Shown here: one piece after another, positions 1 through 5,417 of the stretch
Layout: each line of letters opens with the position of its first letter
How positions within the stretch are numbered: position 1 is the stretch's first letter
Assembly (NCBI GenBank): GCA_946405325.1
Contig: CAMJGU010000071.1
Span: forward strand, 1 to 5,563
Origin: an uncultured Clostridia bacterium
GTDB taxonomy: Bacteria > Bacillota_A > Clostridia > Oscillospirales > Oscillospiraceae
DNA length: 5,563 bases
Direction: 5' to 3'
Notes under the pieces: model-generated
Told to the model about the DNA's origin: nothing
The model's database searches: none
The model's input: only the letters and a program-made list of their open reading frames with translations
Made by a program: the position numbers and the translations under genes

Positions 1-191
1 AGCTTGCTCGCGCCGGTCTTGAGCGCCTTTTCCTCCAGACCGTCCAGCTCGCCGTCGCCCTGGCCGACGTCCGCCGCCACCGCGATGACCTCCGCGTTGT
101 TGTAGTGCTCCTTGAGCCACGGAATGATGATCGATGTATCCAAACCGCCCGAATAGGCGAGTACGATCTTCTTGATGTTTTCCTTATTCAT
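1..191 (-). CDS. argG: Argininosuccinate synthase, N-terminal part (cut by window edge)
   Basis: This is the beginning of argininosuccinate synthase, the cytoplasmic enzyme that joins citrulline and aspartate using ATP in arginine biosynthesis. Only 63 codons are present; the gene continues past position 1. The translation begins [20 protein letters not shown]; the SGGLDTS at residues 14-20 is the ATP pyrophosphatase loop of this family. It is followed by [21 protein letters not shown] at about residues 40-60, another block typical of ArgG. The ATG at 191 is supported by a GGAGG ribosome site at 199-203, seven bases upstream. A perfect promoter and an ARG-box lie upstream, as expected for arginine-repressed control. 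It is transcribed in the same direction as the operon at 351-3790 but has its own promoter. The identification is firm although most of the protein is outside the window. Confidence 0.96.
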   Translation of the reverse strand, partial: MNKENIKKIVLAYSGGLDTSIIIPWLKEHYNNAEVIAVAADVGQGDGELDGLEEKALKTGASK

Positions 192-215
192 GGTCGCGCC
201 TCCAAAGTGAATAAA

Positions 216-245
216 AATAGTCCCATACCGAAGTATGGGACTATT
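216..245 (-). terminator. 13-bp inverted repeat with TTCG loop: likely terminator overlapping the argG start point
   Basis: Positions 216-228 and 233-245 are perfectly complementary (13 bp) around a four-base loop. Read on the minus strand the loop is TTCG closed by C-G, the very stable C(UUCG)G tetraloop, and the hairpin runs directly into TTTTTATT. This has the form of an intrinsic terminator for transcripts arriving from the 351-3790 operon, whose last stop is at 351 and which has no better terminator before this point. The repeat also includes most of the argG -10 box, so a transcript started at argG (expected near 236) carries only the inner part, a short 5'-end hairpin. It may instead, or in addition, be an operator for a DNA-binding protein. 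The structure is seen directly; its role is inferred. Confidence 0.65.
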
Positions 246-271
246 ATAGGAATGCAAAATTGAATTGTCAA
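243..271 (-). promoter_or_regulatory. Consensus sigma-A/sigma-70 promoter of argG
   Basis: On the minus strand TTGACA (266-271) and TATAAT (243-248) are both exact matches to the consensus and are separated by the ideal 17 bases. The expected start point is near 236, giving a leader of about 45 bases before the argG ATG at 191. So strong a promoter normally needs repression, which agrees with the ARG-box immediately upstream and possibly with the inverted repeat covering the -10. Confidence 0.92.
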
Positions 272-278
272 GGGATAT

Positions 279-296
279 TGTGAATATTCATTCACG
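279..296 (-). promoter_or_regulatory. ARG-box (probable ArgR/AhrC operator) upstream of argG
   Basis: The sequence TGAAT-N4-ATTCA at 281-294 matches both arms of the 18-base ARG-box recognised by arginine repressor ArgR/AhrC. Its centre is about 50 bases upstream of the expected argG start point, just outside the -35. The match to the family consensus and the position next to an arginine biosynthesis gene support an arginine-responsive operator. Because it lies upstream of, not within, the promoter, repression may need a second weaker site or DNA looping; activation is also possible. Confidence 0.72.
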
Positions 297-350
297 ATTG
301 TCGGCTCTGCACAGCCCCAGCATGCGGATATGGCGGCGCTTTGTACATTT

Positions 351-1103
351 TTATCCGCCGATATTCGGCACGCGCACCTGAAACGCGCTCACCCCGTCGT
401 GGAAGGTCAGCGTCTCCGGCTGCTTCGGCTGTTCCGGTTTCTCTGCGGACTTTGCGTTCAGGCGGCGCTTCTGCTCCCGCAGGGCAAAGGGTACCGCCGC
501 GCAGGACAGTGCGAGGAAAAATCCCGCAGAGAGCACGATGTTCTTCGCCTGCTCATAGTCCGCCCACGCCGCGCCGAGGATCGCGTCGGCAAGGCTCAGC
601 GCCGCCGCGCCGAGGATCAGCGCCACAAGGCTGCGGCGCGAGAGCAGCTTTTTGAGCGGCAGGTCGGGAAACACCGCCTTCGCCGCCAGCACAAACGCAC
701 CGACCAGCAGCGCGAGCATCAACGCGAAACCGGCGATCTTCCCCAGTACCGGCGAGAGCAGCGGCCACGCCGCGCCCGCCGCCGCCAGGATCACCGTACC
801 CAGCGCCCAGAGCGGCAGGATCACCAGCAGCCGCACGACCAAGGGCAGCTGCAAAATGCGCTGCCGCAGCACCGCGCGGATGCCGCCGCGTCTGTTCTTC
901 TCCTCGCTCTCGTCCTCGGTCACACCCGCGTCGTCATCCTCCGCGCCGTCGAGACCGTTGTTCATCTGGTACACGATGGACGGCGCGCCGTCGTCCGGCA
1001 GCAGCGCCGCCGGCGTCTCGAACAGGCTGCCGGTGGTGACGCTCGCCGCCGCCAGCAGCGCGACAGCCGTGGTCGCCGCCGTTCTTTTTCCGTTCTTTGT
1101 CAT
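351..1103 (-). CDS. Unrecognised multi-pass membrane protein, last gene of the ligase-ACP-thioesterase operon
   Basis: I do not recognise this 250-residue protein. It begins with a basic stretch and a hydrophobic segment at about residues 8-27 that could be a signal peptide or membrane anchor. A short Pro/Asp-containing stretch and a very acidic run (about 54-68) follow, then a basic patch (NRRGGIRAVLRQR, about 70-82). Hydrophobic segments likely to span the membrane lie near residues 86-112, 123-145, 158-179 and 189-207. The C-terminal tail is charged, Pro/Lys/Glu-rich (about 208-230), and ends in a short uncharged segment. Start ATG at 1103 has a GAGG element about nine bases upstream. It lies 18 bases after the HypA-like gene and is surely cotranscribed, so a role with the lipid genes (transport, membrane insertion, scaffold) is possible but unsupported by any motif. 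Coding on this strand is supported by sensible membrane-protein composition; the opposite-strand frames give only Arg/His/Gln-rich translations. Confidence 0.8.
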   Translation of the reverse strand: MTKNGKRTAATTAVALLAAASVTTGSLFETPAALLPDDGAPSIVYQMNNGLDGAEDDDAGVTEDESEEKNRRGGIRAVLRQRILQLPLVVRLLVILPLWALGTVILAAAGAAWPLLSPVLGKIAGFALMLALLVGAFVLAAKAVFPDLPLKKLLSRRSLVALILGAAALSLADAILGAAWADYEQAKNIVLSAGFFLALSCAAVPFALREQKRRLNAKSAEKPEQPKQPETLTFHDGVSAFQVRVPNIGG

Positions 1104-1121
1104 TGGTGTATGCCTCGATTC

Positions 1122-1463
1122 CTAGTCGCCCTCGATGGACTTCAACACCATATCCCGTCCCTCTTGGATGGACAGGTTCTTGCCGAAGCACTCGGGGCAG
1201 AACAATTCTTGATTTTTCAGCGGAAAGTCGATGTCGCAGTCGTTGCAGTGCAGCACGCCCGGCACCGTCTCCACCTCCAGCTTCGTCTTTTCCCACTCCG
1301 TGCCGTGCACCACCGCGTCGTAGCCGTCGTACAGGTACGGGATCTCGATGCCGGAGAGCTCGCCGACCTCCAGCACGATCTTGTCAACGCGCGTGAGGTT
1401 TTCCTCCTCGCAGATGCGCTTCACCATGCGCATCATCGCGTCCATCAGGCCCATCTCATGCAT
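1122..1463 (-). CDS. hypA: HypA/HybF-like nickel metallochaperone
   Basis: The 113-residue product has the length and layout of HypA, the small cytoplasmic protein that delivers nickel to [NiFe]-hydrogenase (and in some bacteria urease) during cofactor assembly. It starts exactly MHE, the amino-terminal nickel-binding motif (His2). It also has the family-type VLEVGELSGI stretch at about 30-39 and two zinc-binding CxxC pairs, Cys73/Cys76 and Cys89/Cys92. The ATG at 1463 is five bases after the thioesterase stop, and its GAGGAG ribosome site (1472-1477) lies inside the last codons of that gene, so the two are translationally linked. What is odd is the setting: no hydrogenase, urease or other hyp gene is visible, and it sits inside a fatty-acyl operon. 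The family call is strong; that it serves a nickel enzyme here is uncertain, and it may have been adapted as a zinc-ribbon accessory protein. Confidence 0.88.
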   Translation of the reverse strand: MHEMGLMDAMMRMVKRICEEENLTRVDKIVLEVGELSGIEIPYLYDGYDAVVHGTEWEKTKLEVETVPGVLHCNDCDIDFPLKNQELFCPECFGKNLSIQEGRDMVLKSIEGD

Positions 1464-1468
1464 TCTTG

Positions 1469-2185
1469 TTACTCCTCATAGCGAAGGTTCATGCGAAAGC
1501 AGGTGCGCTCCGTCGATCCGTCGACATAATACATGCCGTTTTCTTCTCCCCACGCCACATGCAGCGCCGCGTCCAGCTTTGCCTCCGCCGCGTACTCCGT
1601 GTGGATCTCCCGCAGGAATTTTCCGGCTTTTGCCGCTGGAAGATGATCCTCGATCAGGTCAAGATAGCGGGTGTTGTTCATGTGTCCGTTCAGGTCGACA
1701 TAACTATACGGCACGATGAAGTCAAAGTGATTCGGCATCTCCGTCGTTTGGAGCTTCGTGAGGTACGGCAGCTCGCGCCCGGTCTCGACGCCGGCGATCT
1801 CAACGCCGTACTCGTCGGGGAACGCCGTGGTGCGCGTCTCCGCGTCCATCAGCGACCAGACCGCGCTGCCGCGCACCAATACCTCGCCGCGCTCGGACAG
1901 GATTTCGTAGTAGCGCGGGAACAGCACGCGCATCGTCTCCCCCGGCCACGAGCGCAGCGTGATGCGCTCGTCGTAGACCGGCATCCGGTCGATGAGCACA
2001 TACTGCCGCGCGATGACCCACAGAAGCCCCTGATCCAACGTCTTGTCGCGCCCCATGCCCAGCTCCTCCGTATGGCGGATGGAGGCGGTTTGCAGCAGCT
2101 CGAAGAGCGTGGAGGTGCGAAGACGGCGGAAACAGTCCACATGCTCGCTGCCGAGCAGCAGCGAGCGCTCGTAAATCTCGCTCAC
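1469..2185 (-). CDS. Acyl-ACP thioesterase, FatA/FatB-like (double hotdog)
   Basis: This protein should hydrolyse the thioester between a fatty acyl chain and acyl carrier protein, releasing free fatty acid in the cytoplasm. At 238 residues it has the usual size of bacterial acyl-ACP thioesterases. The N-terminal hotdog half (about residues 1-120) contains the typical YVLIDRMPVYDERITLRSWP stretch. The second half holds the family signature DLNGHMNN with Asp164, Asn166 and His168, and Glu201 lies 37 residues after the Asp, about where plant enzymes have their catalytic Glu. The neighbouring Cys of plant enzymes is Ala here. I chose the GTG at 2185 because it overlaps the ACP stop (GTGA), keeps the normal length and gives a family-like start (SEIYERSLLL). 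It has no strong ribosome site of its own, so it probably depends on ACP translation. An in-frame ATG at 2245 would overlap the ACP by 64 bases and add 20 unlike residues. Acyl chain preference cannot be read from the sequence. Confidence 0.9.
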   Translation of the reverse strand: MSEIYERSLLLGSEHVDCFRRLRTSTLFELLQTASIRHTEELGMGRDKTLDQGLLWVIARQYVLIDRMPVYDERITLRSWPGETMRVLFPRYYEILSERGEVLVRGSAVWSLMDAETRTTAFPDEYGVEIAGVETGRELPYLTKLQTTEMPNHFDFIVPYSYVDLNGHMNNTRYLDLIEDHLPAAKAGKFLREIHTEYAAEAKLDAALHVAWGEENGMYYVDGSTERTCFRMNLRYEE

Positions 2186-2430
2186 TTCTTGCTGTATTTC
2201 TCGATGGCGTCGATCACTTCGCCCAGCGTCGACAGCTTGTTCCACTGGCGGTTGGGGATGCGCACGTCGAACTCCGCCTCCAGCTTGCAGATGACAAGGA
2301 TGAAGTTCATGGAGTCCATGCCCATGTCGGTGTTGACGACGGTATCCTCTTTGAGCTCGACGCCCTGCAATTCGGGTACGGTATCGTAGATGATCTTTTT
2401 GGTGCGCTCCAAAATCTCCTGTCTGGTCAT
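2182..2430 (-). CDS. Dedicated acyl carrier protein
   Basis: This 82-residue acidic protein has the size and pattern of a free-standing acyl carrier protein, which carries acyl chains on a phosphopantetheine arm. The attachment site is Ser40 in GMDSMNF, a variant of the usual GxDSL motif with Met after the Ser. Helix 1 (about residues 3-16), the loop rich in acidic residues, helix 2 after Ser40 and the closing helix (about 66-80, STLGEVIDAIEKYSKK) are recognisable. The ATG at 2430 is preceded by GGAG (2440-2443) directly after the ligase stop, with a 13-base gap to the ligase; its TGA overlaps the GTG of the thioesterase. Being placed between an acyl-AMP ligase and an acyl-ACP thioesterase, it is probably a pathway-specific carrier rather than the housekeeping AcpP, which normally sits with fatty acid synthesis genes. 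Confidence 0.93.
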   Translation of the reverse strand: MTRQEILERTKKIIYDTVPELQGVELKEDTVVNTDMGMDSMNFILVICKLEAEFDVRIPNRQWNKLSTLGEVIDAIEKYSKK

Positions 2431-2443
2431 GGCACGTTTCTCC

Positions 2444-3790
2444 TTACAGTCGAGTATTGAGTTCCCAGCGCTTGATCTTGCCGTTTGCCGTGCGCGGCAG
2501 CGGCTCGCTCTGGCGCAGGATCTCCCGCACCTGCTGGCTGCGGGGGCGCGAACTCTGATAGGGTTCGATGGTGTCGAAAATCATCTCATCGCTTCGCACG
2601 CTGTCGCAGATCACGAGCGCCACCTTGTCGCCTTGCAGCGTCAGCGCCAAATCCGCCGCGCCGAGCAGCTGCGCAAGCTCCTGCTCCGCCTCCGGCAAAA
2701 ACAGCTTTGTGCCGTCGGAGAGCACCAGCATGTCCTTTTTCCTGCCGGTCACGTGCAGACGCCCGCGCTCATCAAATCGTCCCAGATCGCCCGTGTGCAG
2801 GACGCCGCATTTGAGCACGGCGTTGGTGTCCTCATGGCACTTGTAGTAGCCCTTCATCATGCAGGAGCGAACCTTGACCAGGATCTCGCCGTCCGGTGCG
2901 ATGGTGATCTCGTCGTCGGGGCAGACGGTCATCGCGTAGGGATCGTCGCCCAGCGAGAGCGCCACGCCGGAGCTGGTCTCGGTCAGGCCGTAGCCAAAGC
3001 TGACGCGGATGCCGCGGGAGCGCGCGCTTTGCAGCAGCGCTGCCGGGCAGTCGCCCGCGCCGACGAGCAGGAGCTTCAGCTCCTCGTTGAGGAGGTTTCG
3101 CTTCATCAGGAACCCCAGCAGCATCGGCACCACGGAGATCACCGTGGGCTTGAAGAAATCGCAGTCGTCTATGTAGTGCCGCGCGCCGCGGCCCAGCGCC
3201 ACGCAGGCGCCGCAGGAGAGGCCCCACAGCAATCCGCAGACGAAGCCGAACACGTGGTTCAGCGGCAGCATGCACAGCAGCGTGTCCTGCGGCATGAGCG
3301 GCAGCAGCGTGCCGCCGTTGTAGGCACTTGAGCACAGGCTCTTCTCCGTCAGCACCACCGCCTTGGAGCGCTCGGTCGTGCCGGAGGTGAAGAACAGCAC
3401 CTTGCCCGCGCCGTCCTTGACGCCGTCGGCGAGGTTGTATCGGAGCTTCTCGCACAGCTCGTCCGGGCCCCACAGGAAATCGACGTCCGTGTAGGGCAGC
3501 AGCCCGCGCAGGATCGCTGTCGGAACGTTCTCGTCCAGCAGCACCACCTGCACGCCCGCACGCACCGCGGCGAAGATCTCCGTCACGCAGGCACGGCTGC
3601 CGTCGGCAAAGACGCCGAGGCAGGTCTTGCCGTGCGCGCGAATTTCCTCCGCGCGCGCCGCGATCGCTTCTTCCAACTGCGCGTAGGACAGCGCGCGGAG
3701 CGCGCCGTCCTCTTCAAATTTGAGCGCCGGCGCGTCGGGTGTGCGCTGCGCAAAGTGTCCGATCATATCGGCAAAGCCGGAAAATCGCAA
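2444..3790 (-). CDS. Acyl-AMP ligase (ANL superfamily), probable fatty acyl-ACP synthetase
   Basis: This 448-residue enzyme belongs to the AMP-forming acyl-activating family (ATP plus carboxylate to acyl-adenylate, then transfer to a thiol). Seen in order are the phosphate-binding loop FFTSGTTERSKA (about 133-144), LNHVFG (about 177-182), GYGLTETS (266-273), HTGDLG with Asp335, the hinge GRKKDMLVLSDG (349-360) and the C-terminal catalytic Lys438 in RTANGKIKR. The LSDGTK hinge and the LPEAEQEL that follows recall long-chain fatty acid ligases. It is shorter than typical 500-550 residue acyl-CoA synthetases, with a compact N-terminal part. The immediate downstream ACP makes that the likely acceptor, though CoA cannot be excluded. 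The start is TTG at 3790, supported by a very good ribosome site GAGGTGAT (3796-3803); no in-frame ATG nearby fits as well. It is the first gene of the operon. Confidence 0.92.
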   Translation of the reverse strand: MRFSGFADMIGHFAQRTPDAPALKFEEDGALRALSYAQLEEAIAARAEEIRAHGKTCLGVFADGSRACVTEIFAAVRAGVQVVLLDENVPTAILRGLLPYTDVDFLWGPDELCEKLRYNLADGVKDGAGKVLFFTSGTTERSKAVVLTEKSLCSSAYNGGTLLPLMPQDTLLCMLPLNHVFGFVCGLLWGLSCGACVALGRGARHYIDDCDFFKPTVISVVPMLLGFLMKRNLLNEELKLLLVGAGDCPAALLQSARSRGIRVSFGYGLTETSSGVALSLGDDPYAMTVCPDDEITIAPDGEILVKVRSCMMKGYYKCHEDTNAVLKCGVLHTGDLGRFDERGRLHVTGRKKDMLVLSDGTKLFLPEAEQELAQLLGAADLALTLQGDKVALVICDSVRSDEMIFDTIEPYQSSRPRSQQVREILRQSEPLPRTANGKIKRWELNTRL

Positions 3791-3824
3791 AGAGTATCAC
3801 CTCAAGTCATATTTCTACAAATTG

Positions 3825-3853
3825 AGTATAGCATATCCCGCCCGCAATGAAAA
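3825..3853 (-). promoter_or_regulatory. Probable promoter of the ligase-ACP-thioesterase operon
   Basis: On the minus strand TATACT (3825-3830, five of six matches to the -10 consensus) is preceded by TG one base upstream, an extended -10. It lies 17 bases from TTTTCA (3848-3853, four of six matches to the -35). The predicted start near 3818 would leave a short leader of about 28 bases holding the GAGGTGAT ribosome site. The placement is sensible for the TTG start at 3790. Confidence 0.6.
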
Positions 3854-3889
3854 GAATTATTTGTGTTTTTTGTGGAAAAAGTCGTGCAA

Positions 3890-3917
3890 TTTTCGCTTCG
3901 CTGTAGTATCATATAAC
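3890..3917 (+). promoter_or_regulatory. Weak candidate promoter of the PAI-like gene
   Basis: TATAAC at 3912-3917 matches five of six positions of the -10 consensus and lies at a suitable distance before the ATG at 3968. The -35 region (TTTTCG, 3890-3895, spacer 16) is poor. An alternative -10 is TATCAT at 3907-3912. A weak -35 would fit a promoter that needs an activator, but this is only a candidate. Confidence 0.3.
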
Positions 3918-3967
3918 CAATGGCTCAGCAAGAAAACGCTGAACGGCGAAATCAGGAGGAAACGAGC

Positions 3968-5353
3968 ATGGACAAGAACGCACGCATCTGCATCATCGGC
4001 GGCGGCCCCGCCGGTCTGAGCGCGGGCATGTACCTCGAAAAGAAGGGCTATGAGAACTACACCATTCTCGAGCGCAACGACCGCGTGGGCGGCAAATGCT
4101 GGTCCCCCACCTACAACGGCCGCCGCTATGAGATGGGCGCCATCATGGGCGTGCCCAGCTACTACGCGGTGCATGACGTGGAGGAGTTCTGCGGCATCAC
4201 GCACGACGGCCCCAAGCTGAACCGCAACTACAAAAACGCGCAGGGCAAGGTCATCGAGCCGTTCGAGCCCAAGAAGAACATCCTCAAGATTCCCCGCCTG
4301 CTCCAGATGAAAAAGCAGCTCAAGGTCTTCGGCGAGCTGCTGGAAACCAAGTACAAGGGCTATGACATCAACGGCCACCGCGGCGTCGCCGAGGGCCGCT
4401 ACGACGGCTTCGCCGTCACGCCGGGCCGCGAGCCGGTCAAGGGCGAGAACCCCAACCTGAAGGATCTCTGCCTGCCATTTTCCGAGTTCTGCAAGAAAAA
4501 CGGCGTCGAGCTGGTGCAGGATATCTGGATCGGGCCGTACACCTCCTTCGGCTACGGCTACTTCGATGAGATCCCCGCGGCATATGTTTTGAAGTACCTC
4601 GACTTCCAGACCACGATGAACTTCGTCAAGGTCAACCTGTGGACGTGGAAGGAAGGCACCCAGTGGATCTGGGAGCAGCTCAACGATCACCTCAAGAACC
4701 CCGCGCGCCTGAGCCAGACCATCGAGAAGGTCGAGCGCAAGGACGGCAAGGTGTTCGTCACGGTGAACGGCAAGGTCGAGGAGTACGACAAGATCATCGT
4801 CACCGCGCCGCTGCACATCCCCGGCACGCGCGCCGACGGTCAGAAGGGCATGGACGAGTACTTCGACGTGCGCGACGACGAGAAGGAACTCTTCTCCAAG
4901 ATCGACTACGAGCGCTACGACGTGCTCGCGGTCGAGACCAAGCCCGAGGATCACCCCGAGATCAGCTACTACGTCTTTGACAACATGGTCAAGGAGCGTC
5001 TGGGCCACCTGATGGTCTACTATCGCCGCTGGAAGGACAGCGTCGATCAGGTCATCACCACCTATTCCCTGCGCAAGCACAAGAATATGCGCGAGGTCCC
5101 CTATGAGGACTGCAAGAAGATGGTGCTCGACGACCTCAAGACCATGCACAACCCCGCGAGCAACGTCGTCAACGAGTGGAGCGTCTACTACTTCCCCCAC
5201 GTCTTCTCCGAGGACTACGCCGCGGGCTGGTACGACAAGGTCGAGGCGATGCAGGACAAGTACGACACGTTCTATGCCGGCGAGATCATGAGCTTCGGCG
5301 ACATGGACGAGACCGCCGAATACAGCCGCGAGCTGGTCGAGCGCTTCTTCTAA
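3968..5353 (+). CDS. FAD-dependent fatty acid double-bond isomerase, PAI-like
   Basis: This 461-residue flavoprotein closely resembles, as I recall that sequence, the polyunsaturated fatty acid isomerase PAI of Propionibacterium (Cutibacterium) acnes, which converts linoleate to 10-trans,12-cis conjugated linoleate. Shared blocks include the FAD loop IIGGGPAGLSAGMYLE (9-24), YTILER-D-VGGKC (31-44), GRRYEMGAIMGVPSY (51-65), FGYG-FD--PAAYVLKYLDF (194-213), LWTW (224-227), and YYFPHV (407-412) to FYAGEIMSFG (435-444) near the C-terminus. PAI residues reported to hold the substrate carboxylate, Arg88 and Phe193, correspond to Arg86 and Phe219 here. There is an insertion of about 22 residues near 138-166, making it longer than PAI (about 424). 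No signal peptide is seen, so it is cytoplasmic. I start at ATG 3968 because AGGAGG lies at 3954-3959 and the Rossmann motif begins at once; ATG 3920 has no ribosome site. It could instead be a related amine-oxidase-like desaturase; substrate is unproven. Confidence 0.9.
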   Translation: MDKNARICIIGGGPAGLSAGMYLEKKGYENYTILERNDRVGGKCWSPTYNGRRYEMGAIMGVPSYYAVHDVEEFCGITHDGPKLNRNYKNAQGKVIEPFEPKKNILKIPRLLQMKKQLKVFGELLETKYKGYDINGHRGVAEGRYDGFAVTPGREPVKGENPNLKDLCLPFSEFCKKNGVELVQDIWIGPYTSFGYGYFDEIPAAYVLKYLDFQTTMNFVKVNLWTWKEGTQWIWEQLNDHLKNPARLSQTIEKVERKDGKVFVTVNGKVEEYDKIIVTAPLHIPGTRADGQKGMDEYFDVRDDEKELFSKIDYERYDVLAVETKPEDHPEISYYVFDNMVKERLGHLMVYYRRWKDSVDQVITTYSLRKHKNMREVPYEDCKKMVLDDLKTMHNPASNVVNEWSVYYFPHVFSEDYAAGWYDKVEAMQDKYDTFYAGEIMSFGDMDETAEYSRELVERFF

Positions 5354-5370
5354 TTCATTCGCCCCAAAAA

Positions 5371-5400
5371 GGGAGCGGGGATCGACCCGCTCCCTCTTTT
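5371..5400 (+). terminator. Intrinsic terminator after the PAI-like gene
   Basis: GGGAGCGGG (5371-5379) and CCCGCTCCC (5386-5394) form a perfect nine-pair GC-rich stem with a six-base loop, followed by TCTTTT. A run of five A's precedes the stem, so the structure could also work in the minus direction. It lies 17 bases after the PAI-like stop and in front of the next flavoprotein gene, so it should end or reduce transcription between the two. Confidence 0.88.
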
Positions 5401-5417
5401 GAGCAGAAAGGATCAAC

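Larger units (their letters stand above)
3791..3967. other. Divergent intergenic region with AT-rich core
   Basis: This 177-base gap separates the divergent lipid genes and must hold the start signals for both. The part at about 3803-3920 is clearly AT-richer than the surrounding coding DNA. It holds a plausible promoter for the leftward operon, a weak one for the rightward gene, and both ribosome sites. I see no strong long palindrome that would name a regulator. A five-base-arm hairpin (TCAGC 3925-3929 with GCTGA 3938-3942) lies in the rightward leader but is too short to interpret. Confidence 0.6.

Noticed and set aside
251..265. Second, degenerate ARG-box between -35 and -10 of argG
   Set aside because: Only one TGAAT half-site (261-265) is clear; the other half does not match well enough to call.
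301..320. Small hairpin GGCT/AGCC downstream of the operon stop as its terminator
   Set aside because: Only four pairs and no T-run on the minus strand; the repeat at 216-245 is a far better candidate.
1122..1463. Reading the region as a hydrogenase maturation cluster because of hypA
   Set aside because: No other hyp gene or hydrogenase subunit is in the window; the neighbours are all acyl-chain enzymes.
330..1481. 383-codon open frame on the plus strand across the membrane protein and HypA genes
   Set aside because: Arg/His/Gln-rich low-complexity translation that spans two minus-strand genes with good start sites; no ribosome site or motif.
2186..2245. ATG at 2245 as start of the thioesterase
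   Set aside because: It would overlap the ACP by 64 bases, and the extra 20 residues do not resemble thioesterase N-termini; GTG at 2185 fits length and coupling.
2390..3331. 313-codon open frame on the plus strand opposite the ligase
   Set aside because: Antisense shadow of the ligase gene with His/Ala/Gln/Val-rich composition and no recognisable domain.
3793..3911. Direct repeat AGTATCA at 3793-3799 and 3905-3911 as paired operators
   Set aside because: Seven bases only, one copy within the ligase ribosome site region; expected often by chance in AT-rich spacer DNA.
3920..3967. Upstream ATG at 3920 as start of the PAI-like gene
   Set aside because: No ribosome site before it, and the added 16 residues are charged and unlike PAI; AGGAGG points to the ATG at 3968.
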